Of a stretch of DNA of 64,000 nucleotides, positions 53,484 through 63,807 are shown one piece after another. Source of the DNA: Cyclobacteriaceae bacterium (GTDB lineage: Bacteria; Bacteroidota; Bacteroidia; Cytophagales; Cyclobacteriaceae); assembly GCA_024644875.1 (NCBI GenBank), contig JAHEGY010000003.1, positions 1 through 64,000 of the forward strand, written 5' to 3'. Both the position numbers and the translations under genes were made by a program. Under the pieces are notes generated by a model. The model had not been told where the DNA came from and did not search any database. It was given only the letters and a program-made list of their open reading frames with translations. How positions within the stretch are numbered: position 1 is the stretch's first letter; each line of letters starts with the position of its first letter.

Positions 53484-54410
53484 GTGAAAAACAATATTAT
53501 ATTATTCCTGAAAGGGATAGCTATGGGAGCCGCAAATGTTATCCCGGGGGTATCAGGAGGGACTATCGCTTTTATTACCAATATCTATGAAGATCTGATC
53601 AACTCATTAAAAGCATTTGATATAAAAGCCATCAGGTTCTTCTTTGGCTTAAAACTGAAATCATTTTCAGAACATATAAATTTACAGTTTCTACTCTGGT
53701 TGTTTGCCGGTGTCTTTATCAGTATTCTCAGCCTGGGTAAAATACTTAGTTTTCTCTTTGATAATTATCCGGTTTATGTGTGGGCTTTCTTCTTTGGTCT
53801 TATTCTTGCATCCATATATTTTGTCGGGAAAACGATCTCAAATTGGAATTTAGTAAATTTCCTGGCTGTAGTTGTAGGTGTGATTATAGCTGTTGTGATC
53901 ACTTATTTAAATCCAGCCAGTAGAAATGAGAGCACTTTATATCTCTTTCTTTGTGGAATTGTGGCAATGGCCAGCATGCTGCTGCCTGGATTATCCGGTT
54001 CCTTTGTTCTGATATTAATGGGCAATTATCAATTGATTTTCCTTGAAGCGGTCCCGGACTTAAATATGAAGATTTTAGTCCCTGTCGTGCTTGGAAGCAT
54101 CGCTGGTTTTATAATTCTTTCCAGGATTATTTCTTTTCTAATTAACCGGTTCAGAGACCAAACAATTGGAGTATTGACTGGTTTTATTTTGGGATCCTTG
54201 TTAATCATCTGGCCCTGGAAAGATCCGGAATATCTTCTGGATGCCACTGGTGAAATTGTTGTCAGAAAAGGTAAAATGATTATCGAAGGGTATTCATGGC
54301 ACTTACCTGATATTGGGAATTCTGAAACCTGGATCTCAGCCATTTTCATTCTTTTAGGTATCGCCCTGGTTATTGTTATCGAAATATTCGCAAAAAGAAC
54401 AAAAGCATAA
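53484..54410 (+). CDS. DUF368 membrane protein (polyprenyl-phosphate transporter type)
   Basis: This 308-residue polytopic membrane protein has about eight helices. The signature GIAMGAANVIPGVSGGTIAF near the N-terminus and the mirrored MASMLLPGLSGSFVLILMG in the middle identify DUF368. Members named PopT have been shown to recycle undecaprenyl phosphate across the inner membrane, which fits cell-wall and exopolysaccharide needs. The start is GTG at 53484; no ATG precedes it in frame. Its stop overlaps the aroE start (TAATG), so the genes are coupled. Confidence 0.92.
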   Translation: MKNNIILFLKGIAMGAANVIPGVSGGTIAFITNIYEDLINSLKAFDIKAIRFFFGLKLKSFSEHINLQFLLWLFAGVFISILSLGKILSFLFDNYPVYVWAFFFGLILASIYFVGKTISNWNLVNFLAVVVGVIIAVVITYLNPASRNESTLYLFLCGIVAMASMLLPGLSGSFVLILMGNYQLIFLEAVPDLNMKILVPVVLGSIAGFIILSRIISFLINRFRDQTIGVLTGFILGSLLIIWPWKDPEYLLDATGEIVVRKGKMIIEGYSWHLPDIGNSETWISAIFILLGIALVIVIEIFAKRTKA

Positions 54411-55156
54411 TGAAAATCTTTGGATTGATCGGATTCCCCTTAGCTCATTCCTTTTCACAGAAATATTTTTCCGAGAAATTTATAAAGGAAAAGATTCGTG
54501 ATGTAGTCTACCAGAACTTTGAAATTAAACATATAGACGATCTGCCTGCCCTCCTTGATTCCTATCCAGATCTAAACGGATTAAATGTAACAATACCTTA
54601 TAAGGAAGACGTGAGGAAATATATTGATAATCTCGATCACAGTGCAGAGAAAGTGGGTGCTGTCAATGTGATAAAGATATTACCAGATGGCAGTAAAATT
54701 GGTTTTAATTCTGATTATTATGGCTTCAGGACATCTCTTGAAACATGGATAAGTAATAGCATCTCCAAACTAAAGGCTCTGGTACTTGGTACAGGAGGAG
54801 CAGCCAAAGCCGTCCGGATTGTACTTGATGATTGTAACATTCCCTACAGTACAGTTTCCCGCAATATCGCTAAAGCAGATTATGATTATTATGAATTAAC
54901 TGAAAATACTGATATTATTCAGGATCACCGGTTGATAATAAATACTACTCCGCTTGGGATGTATCCAAATGTGAATGAAGCGCCTCACCTTCCATACGAA
55001 TTATTGAATGCAGATTTCTATCTTTATGACCTAATATATAATCCAGAAACAACTCTTTTCCTTAATAAAGGGAGGGAAGCCGGCGCCAGGATAAAAAACG
55101 GGCTTGAAATGCTTGAACTGCAAGCTGAAAAGTCCTGGGATATTTGGAATGAATAA
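54410..55156 (+). CDS. aroE: Shikimate dehydrogenase
   Basis: This 248-residue enzyme reduces 3-dehydroshikimate to shikimate with NADPH in aromatic amino acid synthesis. The substrate side shows GFPLAHSFSQKYF (8-20), NVTIPYK with catalytic Lys65, and SDYYGF with Asp102. The Rossmann side shows VLGTGGAAKAV (about 125-135), and the C-terminal QAEKSWDIW is family-like. It is slightly shorter than the 270-residue E. coli enzyme, as is normal in Bacteroidota. It lies between DUF368 (one-base overlap) and uvrB (three-base gap). Confidence 0.95.
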   Translation: MKIFGLIGFPLAHSFSQKYFSEKFIKEKIRDVVYQNFEIKHIDDLPALLDSYPDLNGLNVTIPYKEDVRKYIDNLDHSAEKVGAVNVIKILPDGSKIGFNSDYYGFRTSLETWISNSISKLKALVLGTGGAAKAVRIVLDDCNIPYSTVSRNIAKADYDYYELTENTDIIQDHRLIINTTPLGMYPNVNEAPHLPYELLNADFYLYDLIYNPETTLFLNKGREAGARIKNGLEMLELQAEKSWDIWNE

Positions 55157-55159
55157 AAA

Positions 55160-57187
55160 ATGGGCTTTAAATTAACGAGTGAATACCGACCCACAGGGGA
55201 TCAGCCTGATGCCATTAAACAGCTTTCTGAAGGAATCTTGCAGGGCGAGGAAAGCCAGACACTGCTGGGCGTTACAGGATCCGGTAAAACTTATACTATA
55301 GCCAACGTTATCGCAGAGGTTGACAGGCCAACCCTTGTTTTAAGTCATAATAAAACCTTGGCCGCACAACTATACGGTGAGTTTAAACAATTCTTTCCTG
55401 ATAATGCCGTCGAATACTTTATATCCTATTACGATTATTATCAGCCCGAAGCCTATATGCCCACCTCTAATCTTTATATTGAAAAGGACTTGTCGGTAAA
55501 TGATGAAATTGAAAAACTAAGATTAAGTGCTACTTCAGCGTTGCTTTCAGGGAGAAGGGATATTATTGTTGTGGCATCGGTTTCATGCATTTACGGCATA
55601 GGTAATCCGGAAGAATTTGGCAAGAATATAATCCGCTTATCCGTTGGGGATCGTATTCCCAGGAACCAGCTATTGCATGCCCTGGTGGACATTCTTTACA
55701 GCAGGGCTGAACTTGATTTTCGCAGAGGTACTTTCAGGGTAAAAGGTGATACGGTAGATATATTCGTTGCCTATGCTGACTTTGGATACAGGATTATTTT
55801 CTGGGATGACGAAATTGAATCCATTCACCGGATATCCCCACTTACCGGGAAAAAACTGGAAGATGAAAAATCCATTTCTATTTATCCTGCAAACCTGTTC
55901 ATTACGGGAAAGGATCAATTAAATCTGGCTATCCGGGAAATCCAGGATGACCTCGTTTCGCAAATTAACCTTTTTGAATCTGAAGGAAGATTTCTGGAAG
56001 CTAAAAGGATCAAGGAAAGGACAGAATTTGATATGGAGATGATGCGTGAATTGGGTTACTGTTCCGGTATCGAAAATTATTCCAGGTACTTTGACAGAAG
56101 AAATCCGGGAAACAGACCATTCTGCCTGATTGATTATTTTCCTGAAGACTTCTTAATCGTAGTGGACGAAAGCCACGTAACGATACCACAGGTAAGGGCT
56201 ATGTGGGGAGGAGACCGTTCCAGGAAGGTAAATCTTGTGGATTATGGATTCAGGTTACCTGCGGCATTGGATAACCGGCCGCTGACATTCAATGAATTTG
56301 AATCTCTGATCAATCAGTCCATTTTTGTAAGTGCCACACCTGGAGATTATGAATTAAGAAAATCAGAAGGAGTGGTTGTGGAACAAATAATCAGGCCAAC
56401 AGGCTTACTCGATCCAGAGATAGTCGTGAAGCCCAGTACAAACCAGATTGATGATCTCCTTGGTGAGATTGATGAACGCGTTAGTAGAAAAGAGAGAACA
56501 CTTGTCACAACCTTAACCAAAAGAATGGCTGAAGAATTAACCAAATACCTTGAACAGGTAGGTGTTAAATGCCGCTATATTCATTCTGAAGTCAATTCCC
56601 TGGATAGGGTCGAAATTTTACGTGAGCTGCGTTTGGGTGTCTTTGACGTACTTGTGGGGGTTAACCTTTTGCGGGAGGGTTTAGATCTTCCGGAAGTGTC
56701 ACTAGTGGCAATACTCGACGCGGACAAAGAAGGCTTTCTAAGGAATCAGCGGTCTTTGGTACAGACCATAGGAAGGGCAGCCCGTAATGTAGAAGGAAAA
56801 GTGGTTATGTATGCTGATAAGATTACCGAGTCGATGCGGACTGCCATTGATGAGACAAACCGCAGGAGAAGGATTCAGAAGGAATATAACATCAAACATG
56901 ATATTACACCTACAACTGTAATAAAGTCAACAGAAGAGATTTTTGAACAGACAAAAGTGGCTGATTCAAAAAAAGGTGTCAGGAAAATATATTTTGAGAA
57001 TGAAAACACTTCTGTGGCAGCAGACCCGGTCGTGCAGTATATGGATAAAGATCAGTTAAGTAAGATGATAATTCAAACACAGAAAAAAATGGAAAAGGCA
57101 GCCAGGGATCTGGACTTTATACAGGCAGCTCAATTCAGAGACGAATTGGCAGAATTAAAGAAAATGGTGGATCAGAAAAGAAGGTAA
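55160..57187 (+). CDS. uvrB: Excinuclease ABC subunit B
   Basis: This 675-residue nucleotide-excision-repair helicase-like protein is of normal length. Walker A is GVTGSGKT (37-44), and the beta-hairpin that clamps damaged DNA is visible in YYDYYQPEAYMPTSNLYIEK. Other motifs are VVDESHVTIPQ (about 334-344), EGLDLPEVSLVAILDADKEG and SLVQTIGRAARNV. The C-terminal UVR motif that binds UvrA/UvrC is ARDLDFIQAAQFRDEL. It works with UvrA and UvrC, which are encoded elsewhere, and is the last gene of the DUF368-aroE-uvrB operon. Confidence 0.98.
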   Translation: MGFKLTSEYRPTGDQPDAIKQLSEGILQGEESQTLLGVTGSGKTYTIANVIAEVDRPTLVLSHNKTLAAQLYGEFKQFFPDNAVEYFISYYDYYQPEAYMPTSNLYIEKDLSVNDEIEKLRLSATSALLSGRRDIIVVASVSCIYGIGNPEEFGKNIIRLSVGDRIPRNQLLHALVDILYSRAELDFRRGTFRVKGDTVDIFVAYADFGYRIIFWDDEIESIHRISPLTGKKLEDEKSISIYPANLFITGKDQLNLAIREIQDDLVSQINLFESEGRFLEAKRIKERTEFDMEMMRELGYCSGIENYSRYFDRRNPGNRPFCLIDYFPEDFLIVVDESHVTIPQVRAMWGGDRSRKVNLVDYGFRLPAALDNRPLTFNEFESLINQSIFVSATPGDYELRKSEGVVVEQIIRPTGLLDPEIVVKPSTNQIDDLLGEIDERVSRKERTLVTTLTKRMAEELTKYLEQVGVKCRYIHSEVNSLDRVEILRELRLGVFDVLVGVNLLREGLDLPEVSLVAILDADKEGFLRNQRSLVQTIGRAARNVEGKVVMYADKITESMRTAIDETNRRRRIQKEYNIKHDITPTTVIKSTEEIFEQTKVADSKKGVRKIYFENENTSVAADPVVQYMDKDQLSKMIIQTQKKMEKAARDLDFIQAAQFRDELAELKKMVDQKRR

Positions 57188-57223
57188 ACCCGCACAGAAT
57201 AGTATATCAGATCTATGCGGGTT
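57187..57223 (+). terminator. Hairpin between convergent uvrB and sodB
   Basis: An 8-bp perfect stem AACCCGCA (57187-57194) with TGCGGGTT (57216-57223) encloses a long loop. T runs on either side are weak. It probably serves both convergent genes. Confidence 0.5.
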
Positions 57224-57230
57224 AAATAAT

Positions 57231-57839
57231 TTACATGGCTTCAGTGAATCTTTTTGCCACTTCTTGCCAGTTAACAACATCCCAGAAAGCAGATACATAA
57301 TCCGGACGGCGGTTCTGGTATTTCAGGTAATAGGCATGCTCCCATACATCAAGGCCTAGAATCGGGGTACCCGGACATTCAGCGATGTCCATCATAGGAT
57401 TATCCTGATTAGGTGTTGAACAAACACATAGTTCTTTTTTTGGATCAACACATAACCAGGCCCAACCGGAACCGAAACGTGTTGCAGCTGCGCTTGAGAA
57501 TTCATTCTTAAAGGTATCAAAGGATCCGAATTTTCCGTTGATTGCAGCAGCTAACTCACCATCAGGAGTGCCACCTCCATTAGGAGACATAATAGCCCAG
57601 AATAAAGAATGGTTAAAATGACCGCCACCATTATTACGAACAGCCGGACTGTTCTTTCCAATAACGGACATAAGTTCGCTCAAGGACATTTTTTCGAGTT
57701 CGGTGCCCTGAGTGGCGTCATTTAATTTTGCTACGTACGCAGCGTGGTGCTTACCATGGTGGATTTCCATAGTTAATGCATCAATAGAAGGTTCCAGTGC
57801 ATCAAATGCGTAAGGTAAAGGGGGTAATTCAAATGCCAT
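57231..57839 (-). CDS. sodB: Superoxide dismutase (Fe/Mn family)
   Basis: This 202-residue cytosolic enzyme converts superoxide to peroxide and oxygen. Metal ligands by alignment to the family are His27 (MEIHHGKHH), His77 ([10 protein letters not shown]), Asp164 and His168 ([19 protein letters not shown]). The frame opens at a TTG at 57845, but the ATG at 57839 gives the normal [10 protein letters not shown] start. Whether it prefers iron or manganese cannot be decided by eye. It lies 32 bases after tadA on the same strand and may share its transcript. Confidence 0.96.
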   Translation of the reverse strand: MAFELPPLPYAFDALEPSIDALTMEIHHGKHHAAYVAKLNDATQGTELEKMSLSELMSVIGKNSPAVRNNGGGHFNHSLFWAIMSPNGGGTPDGELAAAINGKFGSFDTFKNEFSSAAATRFGSGWAWLCVDPKKELCVCSTPNQDNPMMDIAECPGTPILGLDVWEHAYYLKYQNRRPDYVSAFWDVVNWQEVAKRFTEAM

Positions 57840-57871
57840 AATCAATAATTTTATTTGGTTTAATAATAATT

Positions 57872-58324
57872 TTAAATGTTTCTTATAGTATTAAAGAATT
57901 TATCAAGGATTTGTTTGCAATCCTCTGCTAAAATTCCTTCAATAACTTCTGTTTTGGGATGCAATATTTCTGATTTTACAGTTCTGTATCCCCGTTTCTG
58001 ATCGGGTGCCCCAAATATTATTTTTCCTATTTGTGACCAGTATAAGGCCCCTGCACACATTATACAAGGCTCTAGTGTAATATAAATTGAGCAATCGGGC
58101 AAATATTTTCCACCCAAATAATTAAACGCGGCTGTCAATGCGATCATTTCTGCATGAGCGGTTGAATCATTAAGTTTTTCGGTTTGATTATATGCTCTTG
58201 CAATGATCTTATTATTACATACTACAACCGCACCGACAGGAATTTCCTTGTCTTCAAATGCAATCTCTGCCTGCTTGATAGCTTCTTTCATGAAATGGTC
58301 ATCCGAATAAACGCTCAATCCCAT
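57872..58324 (-). CDS. tadA: tRNA adenosine(34) deaminase TadA-like
   Basis: This is a 150-residue zinc deaminase that converts A34 to inosine in tRNA-Arg(ACG). The active site is HAEM (His57, Glu59) and PCIMC (Cys87, Cys90), with the substrate-side PVGAVVV (29-35) and [19 protein letters not shown] typical of Bacteroidota TadA. A guanine or other nucleoside deaminase is a less likely alternative. It starts one base after the stop of the upstream secreted-protein gene, so the two share a transcript. Confidence 0.92.
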   Translation of the reverse strand: MGLSVYSDDHFMKEAIKQAEIAFEDKEIPVGAVVVCNNKIIARAYNQTEKLNDSTAHAEMIALTAAFNYLGGKYLPDCSIYITLEPCIMCAGALYWSQIGKIIFGAPDQKRGYRTVKSEILHPKTEVIEGILAEDCKQILDKFFNTIRNI

Positions 58325-58325
58325 T

Positions 58326-58874
58326 TTATTTAATTTTTACTGTATGCATGATCTCTCCAGCAGCGGACCGCCATTCGTTCATGATCCGTTGTGGTGTGCT
58401 GAAACTGAATATCATTACTGATCCCTGCATAAGAGTATATTGAATATAGTAATACTTTTTGATACTGGCACCTTGCCGGAGTACACTTTGGGCTTCTGAT
58501 ATCGATGAGGTAAATTCAAACACAATATATTTCCTTTCATTTATCTCTTCTATCGATTCACTTAGAAATTCAATATTATCAAAAAGATTTGCAATATTAC
58601 TTTTATAAAACGACTGCACAAGTTCCAGATCAGAAGACTGCCATTTTGAAACAGAAAAATTTACGCTGAAGTCCACTTCCTTTGTAGAATTTGAGTACAA
58701 AGCGATTGGAGACCTGTAGGATATATATTTGGTACCCACATCACCTTCAGGTACCAGGGTAAAATCAGATGGTAATTTAACACTGATATTCTTGTCGACC
58801 TTCACCTTTACAAGCCTGTACTGCTGTGCTGATAGCAGAAGAATCAAAAATAAGAAAATCAGGTGGCGATGCAT
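58326..58874 (-). CDS. Secreted protein of unknown function
   Basis: I do not recognise this 182-residue protein. The frame extends to a TTG at 58895, but the ATG at 58874 gives a clean signal peptide (MHRHLIFLFLILLLSAQQ). The mature part is beta-rich, with ISVKLPSDFTLVPEGDVGTK near the start and SVMIFSFSTPQRIMNEWRSA near the end. The layout resembles PsbP/Mog1-fold or DUF1795-like proteins, which bind at membrane surfaces; this is a loose comparison. It is the first gene of an operon with tadA and perhaps sodB, and is divergent from aspS. Confidence 0.75.
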   Translation of the reverse strand: MHRHLIFLFLILLLSAQQYRLVKVKVDKNISVKLPSDFTLVPEGDVGTKYISYRSPIALYSNSTKEVDFSVNFSVSKWQSSDLELVQSFYKSNIANLFDNIEFLSESIEEINERKYIVFEFTSSISEAQSVLRQGASIKKYYYIQYTLMQGSVMIFSFSTPQRIMNEWRSAAGEIMHTVKIK

Positions 58875-59009
58875 CGATGTTTTCTTTACAAACAAAATCC
58901 AAATGTAAATTTAAGTAAATTAATCTTGCTCAAATTACTTAATATCAAAATTTTAGAATCAAAATGTACTTTCGATGATAAGTTTCCAGATTATATCTAA
59001 TTCAATTGT

Positions 59010-59017
59010 TAAATTTG
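59010..59017 (+). promoter_or_regulatory. Candidate -7 box for aspS
   Basis: TAAATTTG (followed by C) matches the Bacteroidota TAnnTTTG(C) -7 consensus and lies 19 bases before the aspS ATG at 59037. A TTTC at 58983-58986 could be a weak -33 element, with 23 bases between. Confidence 0.4.
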
Positions 59018-59036
59018 CCTCTGAAAATTCTGAAAT

Positions 59037-60785
59037 ATGTTAAGAACTCATAATTGTGGCGAATTAAGGATAGAAAATGCTGGTAATATTGTCACACTCA
59101 CTGGTTGGGTGCAGAAGATCCGGGATAAGGGTGGGATGATCTGGATTGATGTCAGGGACCGTTACGGTATAACCCAGTTAATTTTTGACGAAAGTAAAAG
59201 CAATCCGGAAGTATTAGAAATAGCCAGAACCACTGGGCGGGAATTTGTTATTCAGGCAGAAGGTGAGGTTATTGAACGCGTTTCTAAAAATAATAAAATT
59301 CGGACAGGTGATATAGAGATTTTTGTAAATGAACTGAAAATCCTGAATAAATCTAAAGTGCCGCCATTTACCATCGAAGAAGAAACTGATGGAGGGGAGG
59401 ATCTCAGGATGAAGTATCGGTATCTTGATCTCAGAAGAAGACCTTTAAAGGAAAACATGTTATTAAGGCACCACATCATGCAGGAAACCCGTAACTACTT
59501 CAGCAATAAAGATTTTATTGAGGTAGAAACACCTTTCCTTATCAAATCCACACCGGAAGGAGCAAGGGATTTTGTAGTGCCATCCAGGATCAGCAAAGGT
59601 GAATTCTATGCCCTGCCTCAATCTCCACAGACATTTAAACAACTTTTGATGGTTTCAGGATTTGACCGTTATTTCCAGATTGTCCGGTGTTTCAGAGATG
59701 AAGATCTGCGTGCAGACCGTCAACCGGAATTCACACAGATCGATTGTGAAATGTCCTTTGTTACAAGGGAAGATATAATGCAAGTCTTCGAAGGTATGAT
59801 GAAACATCTATTTAAAACCATCAAGGATATTGAGTTGGATGATTTTCCTGTCATGCAGTACAGTGAGGCTATTAAAAAATATGGCTCAGATAAGCCAGAT
59901 ATCAGATTCGGAATGACCTTTCATGAATTGAATGAACTGGCTAAGGGCAAAGGATTCAATGTGTTTGACAATGCCCAGCTGGTTGTCGGGATAAAAGTGG
60001 ATGGTGCTGCCGACTGGTCCAGGAAGCAATTGGATGCTTTAACAGATTTTGTGCGTAGGCCTCAGGTTGGAGCAAAGGGGCTGGTGTATGTAAAATACAA
60101 TCAAGACGGCTCATATAAATCTTCCGTAGATAAGTTCTTCAGCCAGGAGGATATTGGCAAATGGGCTGAGGTCTTTGGTGCGAAGCCTAATGATCTACTA
60201 TTGATATTAGCCGGGGAATCGGAACAAACCAGAAAAGCTTTGTCGGAACTCAGGTTGAAATTAGGAGAGGAAATGGGTCTTAGAGATCATTCTGTATTTG
60301 CTCCTTTATGGATTGTTGATTTTCCCTTACTTGAGTGGGATCAGGAAAGTCAAAGATATTATGCCATGCATCATCCATTTACATCTCCTAATCCTGGCGA
60401 AATTGAAATGCTGGATACAGAACCGGGAAAAGTGAATGCAAACGCATATGATATGGTGATCAACGGTGTGGAACTGGGCGGAGGGTCCATAAGGATCCAT
60501 GATAAGGAAATTCAGCAGAAGATGTTTAAGGCGCTTGGATTTAGTCCAGAGGAAGCCAGGGCACAATTTGGATTCCTGCTGGATGCTTTTGAATACGGTG
60601 CACCACCTCATGGAGGTATCGCATTTGGATTCGACCGAATATGCGCTTTATTTGGAGGAACAGAATCCATACGTGACTATATAGCCTTTCCGAAAAATAA
60701 TTCGGCCAGAGATGTAATGATTGATGCACCATCACCAATATCAGGCGACCAACTGCAAGAATTACATATTCAATTGAGATCCTGA
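59037..60785 (+). CDS. aspS: Aspartyl-tRNA synthetase
   Basis: This is a 582-residue class II synthetase of the bacterial type (usual length about 585). The N-terminal OB-fold anticodon-binding domain is at about 1-105 ([20 protein letters not shown]). Motif 2 is [20 protein letters not shown], and the bacterial GAD insertion is at about 285-400. Motif 3 is [15 protein letters not shown] near the end. It charges tRNA-Asp; whether it also charges tRNA-Asn depends on asparaginyl-tRNA synthetase elsewhere. It is monocistronic. Confidence 0.97.
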   Translation: MLRTHNCGELRIENAGNIVTLTGWVQKIRDKGGMIWIDVRDRYGITQLIFDESKSNPEVLEIARTTGREFVIQAEGEVIERVSKNNKIRTGDIEIFVNELKILNKSKVPPFTIEEETDGGEDLRMKYRYLDLRRRPLKENMLLRHHIMQETRNYFSNKDFIEVETPFLIKSTPEGARDFVVPSRISKGEFYALPQSPQTFKQLLMVSGFDRYFQIVRCFRDEDLRADRQPEFTQIDCEMSFVTREDIMQVFEGMMKHLFKTIKDIELDDFPVMQYSEAIKKYGSDKPDIRFGMTFHELNELAKGKGFNVFDNAQLVVGIKVDGAADWSRKQLDALTDFVRRPQVGAKGLVYVKYNQDGSYKSSVDKFFSQEDIGKWAEVFGAKPNDLLLILAGESEQTRKALSELRLKLGEEMGLRDHSVFAPLWIVDFPLLEWDQESQRYYAMHHPFTSPNPGEIEMLDTEPGKVNANAYDMVINGVELGGGSIRIHDKEIQQKMFKALGFSPEEARAQFGFLLDAFEYGAPPHGGIAFGFDRICALFGGTESIRDYIAFPKNNSARDVMIDAPSPISGDQLQELHIQLRS

Positions 60786-60821
60786 GATTTTACATTTAAG
60801 GTATTAATATTCAGAATGAGA

Positions 60822-61526
60822 TCATTTATACCCGGTAAGCAGAGAGTAACTGGACAGGTTTCCCTTTTTGTTATAGGATTCTGTTTTGATTACTCCTACT
60901 CCTTCTGACACATAATCAATTCCTTTCATATTAACCTTGTTGTTCATTCCCATAACTTTTGTTGAACTTTCCATATCATATGCGATCTTATAACAGGTGA
61001 AACTGCCTGCAGGTGTTGTTAAATCCTCCTTTGCCTCAACTTTCCGGTTGAAAATCTTTACTGATAAAGCCATATTAGCCATAGCAGGATTTCCTTCCAT
61101 GGTCATTTTACCTTCTATCATCCCATCTTTCAAAGATTGACCAATTTCCAGACTTTTAGGAAGCTCGAGATAATCTCCTTCCATTTCAAATTCAATATCA
61201 GCATCACTCCCGAACATATCTTTGGGAATAAACTTGTTCATGTCCATCTTTAGTACTCCATCATCACAGATGTATTCAAAATTCATACTGGTTATCTCAT
61301 CCCCCTTTTTATCAAAAGCCGTGCCCTTAATATGCGCAGTTAAAACCCCTCCATTATCTTCAACACTGAGTATCTGAGATAAAGATTTTCCCGTTACTTT
61401 ATCCTTACCAGAATAATGGGTCATTTCATACTCTGTACCCTCCTTAAAGTTGAAGTATGTGTTACATTGACTTATTGATTCGTAAGACATAAAGGAGATC
61501 AATAAGATTAGATAGAAATTCTTCAT
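60822..61526 (-). CDS. Secreted DUF3108-like (TapB-family) protein
   Basis: This 234-residue protein has a signal peptide (MKNFYLILLISFMSYESISQ). The mature beta-rich domain contains YFNFKEGTEYEMTHYSGKDK and DLTTPAGSFTCYKIAYDME, a pattern of DUF3108-like proteins often annotated TapB in Bacteroidota. The function is unknown; the fold suggests lipid or ligand binding. It is convergent with aspS (36-base gap), and the 205 bases upstream (61527-61731) are AT-rich with no further gene. Confidence 0.8.
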   Translation of the reverse strand: MKNFYLILLISFMSYESISQCNTYFNFKEGTEYEMTHYSGKDKVTGKSLSQILSVEDNGGVLTAHIKGTAFDKKGDEITSMNFEYICDDGVLKMDMNKFIPKDMFGSDADIEFEMEGDYLELPKSLEIGQSLKDGMIEGKMTMEGNPAMANMALSVKIFNRKVEAKEDLTTPAGSFTCYKIAYDMESSTKVMGMNNKVNMKGIDYVSEGVGVIKTESYNKKGNLSSYSLLTGYK

Positions 61527-61731
61527 TTTTACAAGTTTTTAATGTTATTAAATGTCTTTAGAATAGCAGATAACAATCATTATTCTAAGTGAGGATTTAA
61601 TTTACAGAATTTTAGATTTTCGTAACAGTTATTCACCTTTAATTTTTCTACTTCAAAATGTTTATTGAAATTTCTTGATTAAGTGAATAATTTTTACAAG
61701 TTTTTATTTCTTATTTTTATTGAGTTAATAT

Positions 61732-62907
61732 TTGATAAAGAGAATTCGACATATCATTTTCCTTCGCGATGTTCTGTTACTTTCAATCAGTGCTTTTGGT
61801 GGGCCGCAAGCTCATCTAGCTCTTTTCCTGAAAATATTTGTAGAGAAGCGGGGATACCTCACAGAAAAGGACCTAATAGAATTAAATGCTTTGTGCCAGG
61901 TTTTACCAGGGCCTACTTCCACACAGACTATTACCGCCCTGGGATACAGACTGGGTGGTCATAAACTGGCATATCTTACCTTGTTGGTATGGGCACTTCC
62001 TGCCGTTTCTATTATGACATTCCTTGGGATATTGATGTCCAGATTCCATGAACAGGACATCTCCATTAATTTTACCCGTTACATTCAACCGATGGCCGTA
62101 GGCTTTGTGGGTTATGCCTCCATACATATAGCATGGCGGGTGGTAAGGACCAAAGCGGCCTTTATTTTAATGGCGATGTCGGCTTTCTTATTATATATAT
62201 TTCCATCACCTTTTATATTGCCAGCTATTTTAATAGGTGCCGGGGGATTGACAGCATTTAAATTTAAAAAGCAGCCAGTAGAAGATAAAGGCAGCATCAA
62301 AATCAAGTGGAACAACTTTCTTCTGTGGGCTGGCGTATTTGTAATAGCCGCCATTATTGGTCATTATACAAAAGAATTACCTGTCAGATTGTTCGAGAAT
62401 TTTTACAGGAATGGTAGTTTGATCTTTGGTGGGGGGCATGTACTTGTTCCACTTCTCTTTACTGAGTTTGTAGAATTTAAGCATTACTTAAGTTCTGAGG
62501 AATTTCTTGTTGGATTTGCTTTTGTTCAGGCAGTACCTGGGCCGGTATTCTCCTTCTGTTCCTATGTAGGGGCTTTGTCCATGAGGGAATATGGCGTATT
62601 GGGTGAAATAACGGGAGGATTGATTGCTTCTGCCGGCATATTTTTACCAGGCACATTCCTGATTTATTTCCTGATCAGATTCTGGGACAGCCTCAAACAA
62701 TACCGGGTTATCAGGGCCTCAATAGAAGGTATTACTGCAGCTAGCACAGGATTATTAATGACAGCTACAGTATTTATGATACAACCTATTGAAATGAATT
62801 TGATGAATCTCGGGATAATACTGGGAACATTTACGCTTTTAAATTTTGTGAGTTCCTTTGCCCCACTTCTGATAATAATTGGATTAGTCGCCGGGATATT
62901 TTTTTAG
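61732..62907 (+). CDS. chrA: Chromate transporter (ChrA family, two CHR domains)
   Basis: This 391-residue inner-membrane transporter has the usual pair of homologous halves. The first shows SAFGGPQAHLALF and CQVLPGPTSTQT (about 19-65); the second shows LIFGGGHVLVPLL and FVQAVPGPVFSF (about 230-270). Ten to twelve helices are expected. ChrA proteins export chromate or related oxyanions; in organisms without chromate exposure the true substrate may be sulfate-like. The start is TTG at 61732, with a stop two codons upstream. Its last 24 bases overlap the convergent LD-carboxypeptidase gene. Confidence 0.92.
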   Translation: MIKRIRHIIFLRDVLLLSISAFGGPQAHLALFLKIFVEKRGYLTEKDLIELNALCQVLPGPTSTQTITALGYRLGGHKLAYLTLLVWALPAVSIMTFLGILMSRFHEQDISINFTRYIQPMAVGFVGYASIHIAWRVVRTKAAFILMAMSAFLLYIFPSPFILPAILIGAGGLTAFKFKKQPVEDKGSIKIKWNNFLLWAGVFVIAAIIGHYTKELPVRLFENFYRNGSLIFGGGHVLVPLLFTEFVEFKHYLSSEEFLVGFAFVQAVPGPVFSFCSYVGALSMREYGVLGEITGGLIASAGIFLPGTFLIYFLIRFWDSLKQYRVIRASIEGITAASTGLLMTATVFMIQPIEMNLMNLGIILGTFTLLNFVSSFAPLLIIIGLVAGIFF

Positions 62908-63801
62908 GTTTATTTTAGCTGTATCTTTATCTACCAAAAGTGATATCTCGTGTCCGACTATAACCGGATAATTTGGCATAACATGTCCAATTGGCGCTCC
63001 AAAACATACGGGGAAATTGAAATTCGATGTATGGGATAATATCAGGTCTTCAAGGGAATTCCCAAAATCCTCATTTTCTGTTATTTTGGTAAAATGCCCA
63101 ACGATCAATCCCTTCAGCTTATCGAACATCCCCGCTCTTTTCAAATGGACAAGCATTCGGTCAATCCTGTACATTCTCTCATCAATATCTTCTATAAAAA
63201 GGATTTTTTCGTTAGTATTTAATTGTGTACTGGTGCCTATACTGTTTGTCAACATAGTTAGATTTCCTCCAACAATCTCACCTGATACATATCCTTCACG
63301 ATTATGGTGATTTTTTGAGCAGCTTATCTCCGGATAGGTGCCGGAAAACAGGAAATTCTTCAGAATCTGAATTGATTTTTCCGAATTGTCTTCATGGAAA
63401 TTTATTGGCATCGGGCCATGTATACCTCCATATTGATGTATAATAAGTTTATTTAACAATACGGTAATATCACTAAATCCGATAATCCACTTTGGTGATA
63501 GGGAGAATTTACTGAGATCAAGTTGGTCAATGATCCTGGAAGTACCATATCCTCCCCTGGCACAGAATATACATCTTACCTCCTCATTATCCAGAAGATC
63601 CTGTAATGCCTGGCGTCTTTCATCATCAGTACCTGCAAAGCCATAATGGTTCTTGTCCCAATTGGTTGAAAGAAGTACTTCCAGGCCCCATGATTGGATA
63701 AGTGCTTTGGCTTGTTCGATAAATTTATTTGAAATTCTGCTTGCCGGAGGTACTATCCCTGTTAGGTCAGAGGGTTTTAAAAACGGAGGGAATTTGATCA
63801 T
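62884..63801 (-). CDS. LD-carboxypeptidase (peptidase S66)
   Basis: This 305-residue enzyme cleaves the L-Lys(or DAP)-D-Ala bond of tetrapeptides in murein recycling (LdcA) or related substrates (MccF). The Ser-Glu-His triad is Ser110 in IIGFSDIT, Glu204 in LFIEDIDERMYRIDRM and His273 in GAPIGHVMPNYP. The absence of a signal peptide points to a cytosolic recycling role. The ATG at 63801 is natural. It converges on chrA with a 24-base overlap and lies downstream of a terminator that ends the next gene. Confidence 0.92.
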   Translation of the reverse strand: MIKFPPFLKPSDLTGIVPPASRISNKFIEQAKALIQSWGLEVLLSTNWDKNHYGFAGTDDERRQALQDLLDNEEVRCIFCARGGYGTSRIIDQLDLSKFSLSPKWIIGFSDITVLLNKLIIHQYGGIHGPMPINFHEDNSEKSIQILKNFLFSGTYPEISCSKNHHNREGYVSGEIVGGNLTMLTNSIGTSTQLNTNEKILFIEDIDERMYRIDRMLVHLKRAGMFDKLKGLIVGHFTKITENEDFGNSLEDLILSHTSNFNFPVCFGAPIGHVMPNYPVIVGHEISLLVDKDTAKINLKKYPGD

Positions 63802-63807
63802 ATTAAT

